Positions 42,986 through 48,057 of a stretch of 48,057 nucleotides of DNA are shown piece after piece. The stretch covers positions 1-48,057 of the forward strand of contig JBJOPS010000065.1 in the NCBI GenBank assembly GCA_046050465.1, read 5' to 3'. Position 1 is the first letter of the stretch. Each line of letters opens with the position of its first letter. Origin of the DNA: Egaibacter sp046050465. Lineage in GTDB: Bacteria; Pseudomonadota; Gammaproteobacteria; Burkholderiales; Burkholderiaceae_C. The notes beneath the pieces are model-generated. The model searched no databases and had not been told where the DNA came from. It saw nothing but the letters and a program-made list of their open reading frames with translations. A program made the position numbers and the translations under genes.

Positions 42986-43629
42986 AGGCTCCGCTGGTCA
43001 GGGTCAACACGCTGGCAGACCTGAAACTGGTCAAGCGCGAGATCGAGGAACAGGCCAAAGCGCAGGCGGGGGTTGCCGCACAGCAGGCGGCCCGCCTCAA
43101 ACGCCTGCAGGCCGAGAAAAATCTCTTTATCAATGCCGCTGGGGCCGTTAAGCCCTTACCGGATATGCGCAAAGCGCTATTAAAAAAAGAGCGTCCAGCG
43201 GCATTTCCCCTGCAGCAAAAACTGGACGATGCCGCTGTGCTGCGCGAAGCCATCAGCGACGAATTCGACGTCAGCACGCTGCTTGACACCGACGACCACC
43301 TGAGCTTTCGCCGCCCCGGCATCGGCCCCGATGTGACGCGCAAGCTGCGCAAGGGCGAATGGAGCATTCAGCGCCAGCTGGACCTGCACGGCCTGCGCAG
43401 CGACGACGCGCGTGAAGCCCTGGGAGCATTCATCCGGGAAGCGCACAAGCAGGGCATTCGCTGCCTGCGCGTGGTCCATGGCAAGGGGCTGGGCTCGCCC
43501 GGCAAGGCGCCCGTGCTGAGGAACAAGGTGTATAGCTGGCTGGTACAAAAAAACGAGGTGCTGGCCTTTGTGCAGGCCAAACCGGTCGATGGCGGGACTG
43601 GTGCACTGGTGATATTGTTGGCATCCTGA
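42982..43629 (+). CDS. Smr-domain protein
   Basis: 215 residues from a GTG that overlaps the radC stop. The N-terminal half is charged and helical (KREIEEQAKAQAGVAAQQAA). The C-terminal Smr domain (about 132-215) has the DLHGLRSDDAREAL motif and VVHGKGLGSPGKAPVLRNKV. Stand-alone Smr proteins such as E. coli SmrA/SmrB are nucleases, and SmrB rescues collided ribosomes; the DxH and HGxG residues are intact here. A short dispersed repeat encodes residues about 57-70 (PLPDMRKALLKKER) in the linker. Confidence 0.93.
   Translation: MKAPLVRVNTLADLKLVKREIEEQAKAQAGVAAQQAARLKRLQAEKNLFINAAGAVKPLPDMRKALLKKERPAAFPLQQKLDDAAVLREAISDEFDVSTLLDTDDHLSFRRPGIGPDVTRKLRKGEWSIQRQLDLHGLRSDDAREALGAFIREAHKQGIRCLRVVHGKGLGSPGKAPVLRNKVYSWLVQKNEVLAFVQAKPVDGGTGALVILLAS
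43151..43181 (+). repeat. Short dispersed element, copy 3, in frame inside the smr gene
   Basis: AGCCCTTA at 43151-43158 and GCTATT at 43176-43181 share exact sequence and exact 25-base spacing with the copy in cca (21 of 31 identical). Continues as an A-run to about 43190. Sense orientation relative to the gene, unlike the other copies. Confidence 0.6.
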
Positions 43630-43631
43630 CC

Positions 43632-43894
43632 ATGACCCCAAACCTCGTTGACACCACCCCACACCGTGAACGCACCGCGCGATCTGGTGTGGCGGACATT
43701 CGCCGAACGCACGTGTTTGGCGCTGTGGATGGGCCCCATCGGCATGGTCGTGCTGCCCGAAAGCAGGCTGGACCTGCACCCCGGTGGCCTGTACCACTAC
43801 GGTTTGCGAACAAAGCGCGTTCAACGGCGGCAAGTCCGGCATGACACAGGGCTGGAGCAGTACCTTTGAACAGCTGGATGGATATCTGGCAGAT
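43632..43894 (+). pseudogene. Decayed SRPBCC/AHSA1-type gene
   Basis: An ATG two bases after the smr stop begins MTPNLVD, then the frame shifts near 43655-43675 into TVNAPRDLVWRTFAER, the standard AHSA1 N-terminal motif. That frame runs through RLDLHPGGLYHYG to about 43805. There about 80 codons expected in the middle of the domain are missing, and the C-terminal motif SGMTQGWSSTFEQLDGYLAD reappears in another frame (about 43835-43893). Two frame changes and an internal deletion mark it as non-functional. The C-terminal scrap is in frame with the next gene. Confidence 0.75.
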
Positions 43895-44341
43895 GTGGAA
43901 AGACGATCCATCGTCACCGAGCGCATGCTGGACTTCCCGCGCGAGCAGGTGTTTGCCGCCTGGACGCAGCCGGAACTGCTCGCCAGATGGTGGGGGCCAA
44001 AAGGTTTTACCAACACCTTTGAGGAATTCGACCTGCGGCCCGGGGGGTACTGGCGCTTCACCATGCACGGCCCTGACGGTACCGACTACCCGAACCACAG
44101 TGTTTTTTCAGACATCGTGCCGCCCCAGAGGATTGTTTTTGACCACGTTTCAGGCCATCATTTCGAGGTGCATGCGGTCTTTACCGAGCAGGCAAGCGGC
44201 AAAACCCGGCTCACCTGGCGCATGCGTTTTGATTCGGCAGAAGAATGTGCCAAAGTCAGGGCCTTTGTGACCAACGCCAACGAGGAAAATATGGACAAAC
44301 TGCAAAAATGCCTGGAAACGCAAGGAGCCAACCGTGCTTAA
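43895..44341 (+). CDS. SRPBCC/AHSA1 domain protein
   Basis: 148 residues if started at the GTG at 43895 (VERRSIVTERML); the frame is open back to 43784 through the remnant of the preceding pseudogene, so a longer hybrid product is possible. The fold is complete: FPREQVFAAWTQPELLARWWGPKGF, EFDLRPGGYWRFTMHGPDG, VPPQRIVFDHVSG, TRLTWRMRFDSAEEC. Such proteins are START-like hydrophobic pockets, often encoded beside ArsR regulators; none is here. Function unknown. Confidence 0.85.
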   Translation: MERRSIVTERMLDFPREQVFAAWTQPELLARWWGPKGFTNTFEEFDLRPGGYWRFTMHGPDGTDYPNHSVFSDIVPPQRIVFDHVSGHHFEVHAVFTEQASGKTRLTWRMRFDSAEECAKVRAFVTNANEENMDKLQKCLETQGANRA

Positions 44342-44861
44342 AACCATTGCCCTCATCGTTGTCATTGCGCTCGCGGTGCTGCTGGCCTATGCGGCCACCC
44401 GACCCGACAGCTTCCGCGTGGAGCGGCAAGCCACCATCAAGGCGCCGCCGGACAAAATCTTTGCTTACCTGCAGGACTTTCACAAATGGTCTGAATGGTC
44501 ACCCTGGGAGAAGCTGGACCCTGCGATGAAGCGCACGTTCAGTGGCACCGCCAGCGGCAAGGGAGCGGTGTATGCCTGGGAGGGCAACGGCAAGGCAGGT
44601 GCGGGCCGCATGGAGATACTGGATGCACCGCAACCCGTCAAACTGGTGATTCAGCTCGATTTCATCAAGCCGTTTGAAGGCCACAACACGGCCGAGTTCA
44701 CGTTGCAGGCTCAAGGCGACATGACACAGGTGACGTGGGTCATGCACGGACCGGCCCCGTTCATCTCCAAACTAATGGGCATCTTCTTCAACATGGACGA
44801 GCTGATCGGCAACGACTTCGAGACTGGTTTGGCCGTCCTGAAAAGTGTTGCGGAGAGATAA
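44334..44861 (+). CDS. SRPBCC family polyketide cyclase-like protein with N-terminal membrane anchor
   Basis: 175 residues from a GTG overlapping the previous stop by 8 bases, with AAGGAG upstream. A hydrophobic N-terminus (TIALIVVIALAVLLAYAA) serves as anchor or signal. The rest is a polyketide_cyc2/SRPBCC domain (VERQATIKAPPDKIFAYLQD, FHKWSEWSPWEKLDP, MHGPAPFISKLMGIFFNMD). The ligand is unknown. Converges with the large permease gene. Confidence 0.88.
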   Translation: MLKTIALIVVIALAVLLAYAATRPDSFRVERQATIKAPPDKIFAYLQDFHKWSEWSPWEKLDPAMKRTFSGTASGKGAVYAWEGNGKAGAGRMEILDAPQPVKLVIQLDFIKPFEGHNTAEFTLQAQGDMTQVTWVMHGPAPFISKLMGIFFNMDELIGNDFETGLAVLKSVAER

Positions 44862-44899
44862 TAACCACGGGTGACACCAAAAACCGTGCAAATACCAAC

Positions 44900-47419
44900 C
44901 TACAACACGACCCGCCGCAGTGTCTCCACCACCGGCCTGCGCAGCACCTCGCGCAAGCCCCACCAGCCTGCGGCCAGCGCCAGCACCGCACCGCACAACG
45001 CGCCAAACAGCGGTACCCACAGCGACACCGTCCAGGCAAACTCAAACACATACCGTGCCAGCACCCAGCCCACCACCGTGGCCACGATGGAGGCCAGAAA
45101 ACCCGCCAGCAGCCCCACACCTGCCAGCTCGGCCCGCTGCACCTGGCGCAGCAAACTGGCGCGTGCACCCACGGCGCGCATGATGGCAAATTCCCTCGCA
45201 CGCTCCTCACGTGTGGCGGTCACCGCCGCAAATAGCACCACCAGGCCAGCCGCCAGCGTGAAGGCGAACAGAAATTCCACGGCGCGTATTACCTGGTCCA
45301 GCACACGCTGAATCTGCGCGACGGTGCTGGTCATGTCTACATTGGTGATGTTGGGAAAACTGCGTACCAATCCGTTATCAAAGCCTTTCGTCTCGGGCGC
45401 CTTGAACGCACTCATGAATGTGACTGGCACATCGATCAGCTGGCTCACCGGGTAGATGACGAAGAAATTGGCCCGCATGGAGCCCCAGTCCACCTTGCGC
45501 AGGGATGTGATTCTGGACTCCACCTGCACACCGCCCATGTCAAACCGCAACTGGTCTCCCATCTTGAGCCCCAGCGTGGTGGCGATGCCTTCTTCCACAC
45601 TGATCGCGCCTGCCTCTTCGTCGGTCCATTTTCCGGCGACCACCTCGTTGTTGGGCGGTTTGACCGGGCTGTGCGAGACATTGAACTCGCGGTCCACCAG
45701 CCGCTTGGCACGGTCTTCGGTGTAATCGTCTGGCGAGACAGGTTTGCCGTTGACGGCCACCAGGCGGCCGCGAATCATCGGGTACCAGTCGTATTTGGCG
45801 ACACCGCCATCCCGCAGCGCCTTTTGAAAGGCATCGCTCTGGTCGGGCATGACGTTGATGACGAAGCGGTTGGGCGCATCGGGCGGCGTGGCCTTGCGCC
45901 AGCTGCTGATGAGGTCGGTACGCAGCAGCACCAGCAGCACCAGCGCCAGCAAACCCACGGCCAACGCGCTGATTTGCACCACGGCATAGGCTGGGCGAGC
46001 AGAGAGTTGCCGCGTGGCCAGCACCAGCCAGCGCGGCGCCGTGCTCTCGTTCACACTCCAGCGCAGCGCCTTCACGGCCAGCCAGCCGAGAGCGGCAAAC
46101 ACCACAACGGCGGCGGCAAAACCACCCACGGCAATCAGCCCGAGCTTCAGATCACTGCTGGCGGCCAGCAACAGCGCCGCAAAGCCCGCCACACCCACCG
46201 CCAGCACACCGAGGGACGCGGGCTTGAGGTTGCCCACATCACGGCGGATCACCCGCAATGGCGGCACCTGGGCCAGTTGCAGCACGGGCGGCAACCCGAA
46301 TGCCAGCAGCAGCGTCAGGCCCATGCCCAAACCAAACAGCACCGGCCAGAGGCTGGCGGCGGGCAGGGCCGCGTCCACCAGACCGGCCAGCAGCAACACG
46401 AAGGCAAAGTGCACTGCGTACCCGATAGCCACACCCAGCGCGCTGGCAAACAGGCCGATCAGCGCGAACTCAAAGGCGTAAGCCCCGGCGATGGTTCGCT
46501 GGCTCAGGCCCAGCACCCGCAGCATGGCGCAATCATCCAGATGGCTGGCCGCAAAGCCCCGCGCCGCCAGTGCTACGGCCACCGCGCTGAGCAGGGCCGC
46601 CAGTAGCGCGACCAGATTCAGGAATTTTTCGGCCCGGTCCAGCGTCTGGCGCATCTCCGGACGGCCCCCTTCGAGCGACTCCACGCGCAGGCCGCGCACG
46701 GCCCGGTTTTTGATTTCAACGTCGGCCCAATCAACAAATCGTTTGACCTGGGCGTCCGTTCCGGCCACGGCCATGCGGTAGGTCAGCCGGCTGGCAGGCT
46801 GGATGAGTTTGGTGGCGTCCACGTCCGCGCGGTTGATCATCACGCGCGGGGCGAAATTCATGAAACCCGCGCCCCGGTCCGGCTCGATCACGATCACCGT
46901 GCTGATCCTGAAGCTGGCGTCGCCCAGCAGCAGCGTGTCACCCATTTTCAGACCCAGTGACTCCAGCAGGGGAGCATCGACCCAGGCCTCACCGGCGGCA
47001 GGGATGTCGCGGGTGCTGGTTTCAGGCGTTCCGGGTTGCCGGGTGATTTTGAGACTGCCACGCAGTGGGTAGCCGGGCTCCACCACCTTCAATGCAACCA
47101 GTTTGGAAGCCCCGCCACTGGCGTCTGGTGCTCGCCCCATGGTGGGAAAACCCAACGTTCCGGCAACAGTCAGACCCAGTTCCCGGGCTTTGGCGATAAA
47201 GGCCTCGGGTGTGGGGTTGTCACTGGACACCACCGCATCTCCCCCCAGCAGTTGCCGGGCATCGCGCTGCAACCCGCCTTTTAAACGGTCCGCAAAAAAA
47301 CCAACGGCTGTAAGCGCAGCAACAGCGAGTGTCACCGCCACAATCAGCAAGCGGAGCTCGCCCGAGCGAAGATCGCGCCACAGTGTGCGCCAGCCCTGAC
47401 GCCAGAAAGAGATTTGCAT
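44900..47419 (-). CDS. FtsX-type ABC transporter permease (YbbP-like)
   Basis: 839 residues. An N-terminal transmembrane segment (about 22-43) precedes a large periplasmic MacB_PCD-like part (about 45-255). A first FtsX domain (about 265-395, starting FLNLVALLAALLSAVAVAL), two further helices, a second periplasmic part and a final FtsX domain (about 715-830) follow. The final domain carries the coupling loop TREERAREFAIMRAVGA. This plan matches YbbP, the permease partner of the YbbA ATPase in transporters linked to lipids or lipoproteins. No ATPase gene is adjacent inside the window on this strand. Substrate unknown. Confidence 0.92.
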   Translation of the reverse strand: MQISFWRQGWRTLWRDLRSGELRLLIVAVTLAVAALTAVGFFADRLKGGLQRDARQLLGGDAVVSSDNPTPEAFIAKARELGLTVAGTLGFPTMGRAPDASGGASKLVALKVVEPGYPLRGSLKITRQPGTPETSTRDIPAAGEAWVDAPLLESLGLKMGDTLLLGDASFRISTVIVIEPDRGAGFMNFAPRVMINRADVDATKLIQPASRLTYRMAVAGTDAQVKRFVDWADVEIKNRAVRGLRVESLEGGRPEMRQTLDRAEKFLNLVALLAALLSAVAVALAARGFAASHLDDCAMLRVLGLSQRTIAGAYAFEFALIGLFASALGVAIGYAVHFAFVLLLAGLVDAALPAASLWPVLFGLGMGLTLLLAFGLPPVLQLAQVPPLRVIRRDVGNLKPASLGVLAVGVAGFAALLLAASSDLKLGLIAVGGFAAAVVVFAALGWLAVKALRWSVNESTAPRWLVLATRQLSARPAYAVVQISALAVGLLALVLLVLLRTDLISSWRKATPPDAPNRFVINVMPDQSDAFQKALRDGGVAKYDWYPMIRGRLVAVNGKPVSPDDYTEDRAKRLVDREFNVSHSPVKPPNNEVVAGKWTDEEAGAISVEEGIATTLGLKMGDQLRFDMGGVQVESRITSLRKVDWGSMRANFFVIYPVSQLIDVPVTFMSAFKAPETKGFDNGLVRSFPNITNVDMTSTVAQIQRVLDQVIRAVEFLFAFTLAAGLVVLFAAVTATREERAREFAIMRAVGARASLLRQVQRAELAGVGLLAGFLASIVATVVGWVLARYVFEFAWTVSLWVPLFGALCGAVLALAAGWWGLREVLRRPVVETLRRVVL

Positions 47420-47474
47420 GGCGCTACCTTACCGCATCCGGCTTAAACCCACGCCTCAGGGTGAATTGCAGCCC

Positions 47475-48057
47475 TCAGGCGACGCTGCGCAGCCGGGCAC
47501 CAGCCAGCTCGGGCTGCAGGACCAGCCGATGCGCGCCGGTATAGCACAGGAAGTGCTTGTTGGTGGCCCGGCCCACGGTGCACAAACCCAGACGCAGCGC
47601 CACTTCATGCCCCATTTGCGTGATGCCGCTACGAGACACCACGATCGGTACGCCCATCTGCGCCGACTTGATGACCATCTCGCTGGTGAGCCGCCCGGTT
47701 GTATAAAACACCTTGTCGGCCCAGCTCATGCCCGCATCGTCCTGCATCCACATCCAGCCAGCGATGGTGTCGATGGCGTTGTGGCGCCCCACGTCTTCCA
47801 CGAACATCAGCAGCTCGGCGCCGCGGAACAGCGCGCAGCCGTGCACCGAGCCGGCCTTGCGGTGCACGCTGTTCTGCTGCCGCATCACGTCGAGCAGGCT
47901 GCGCAAGGTGCCTTGGCGGATGCGCGCGCTGGCTGCGTCGGGCAGGCGGATGGCGTCGAGCTGGTCCATCTGGTGGCCGAACACCGTGCCCTGGCCGCAG
48001 CCGGTGGTGACGATGCGCTGCGCCGTCTTGCGCTCGAAGTCGTCGATGCCGCCTTGC
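47475..48057 (-). CDS. fdhD: FdhD sulfurtransferase for formate dehydrogenase, C-terminal part (runs off right edge)
   Basis: The visible 194 or so residues lack the N-terminus. FdhD passes sulfur from IscS to the molybdenum cofactor of formate dehydrogenase. The motif region reads IVTTGCGQGTVFG, with one cysteine where E. coli has a CxxC pair. The signature FVEDVGRHNAIDTIAGW and the substrate lid VFYTTGRLTSEMVIKSAQMG are intact, as is IVVSRSGITQMGHEVA. The formate dehydrogenase genes would lie beyond the right edge. Confidence 0.93.
   Translation of the reverse strand, partial: QGGIDDFERKTAQRIVTTGCGQGTVFGHQMDQLDAIRLPDAASARIRQGTLRSLLDVMRQQNSVHRKAGSVHGCALFRGAELLMFVEDVGRHNAIDTIAGWMWMQDDAGMSWADKVFYTTGRLTSEMVIKSAQMGVPIVVSRSGITQMGHEVALRLGLCTVGRATNKHFLCYTGAHRLVLQPELAGARLRSVA

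Overview
The window looks like chromosomal DNA of a betaproteobacterium of the Comamonadaceae (Rhodoferax/Polaromonas-like). This rests on the ubiE-ubiJ-ubiB and fmdB-DUF502-aspS gene orders, the style of the protein sequences, and short dispersed repeats that resemble ones I remember from that family. No 16S rRNA or other decisive marker is present, so the placement is an inference. No tRNA, rRNA, insertion sequence, prophage or CRISPR array was seen.

Left edge (1-3.1 kb): an accessory defence block reading leftwards. It holds a type I restriction subunit (hsdR) translationally coupled to the start of a DUF4062 protein, and it sits directly behind the 3' end of glmS. From 3.1 to 8.8 kb lies amino-sugar/cell-wall precursor synthesis (glmS, glmU) with an Lrp/AsnC regulator, a small histidine kinase and an orphan LuxR-type response regulator.

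From 8.8 to 21.1 kb lies a long leftward xylose operon: xylF-(hairpin)-xylH-xylG-xylR(ROK)-xylB-xylA-Gfo/Idh oxidoreductase. It continues without a visible break into two exported proteins, a CRTAC1-type FG-GAP/ASPIC-UnbV protein and a vanadium haloperoxidase-like enzyme. A metallo-beta-lactamase-fold protein with an eroded metal site follows. The promoter ahead of xylF carries a sequence resembling the Bacillus xylO operator, placed between the -35 and -10 boxes.

From 21.2 to 28.7 kb are housekeeping genes: a CCA-adding enzyme without its HD phosphohydrolase residues, a glutathione transferase, an NDUFA9-type NAD-binding protein, the lytic transglycosylase slt, 5-formyl-THF cyclo-ligase and aspS. 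From 28.7 to 38.1 kb two leftward units follow: fmdB-DUF502-aspS, and a respiratory unit of a 1314-residue FAD/Fe-S dehydrogenase, DUF971, ubiE, a Tim44-like protein, ubiJ and ubiB, linking electron entry with ubiquinone synthesis.

From 38.3 to 48 kb: a glycerophosphodiester phosphodiesterase, a RES-Xre toxin-antitoxin pair with paired direct repeats in its leader, fkpB-ispH, radC-smr, a decayed SRPBCC gene ahead of two intact ones, a large FtsX-type permease and the 3' part of fdhD.

The most unusual signals are the exported CRTAC1/haloperoxidase pair riding on a xylose operon, and four related short elements lying in frame inside cca, the NDUFA9-like gene, radC and smr, reminiscent of the protein-coding palindromic elements of Rickettsia.
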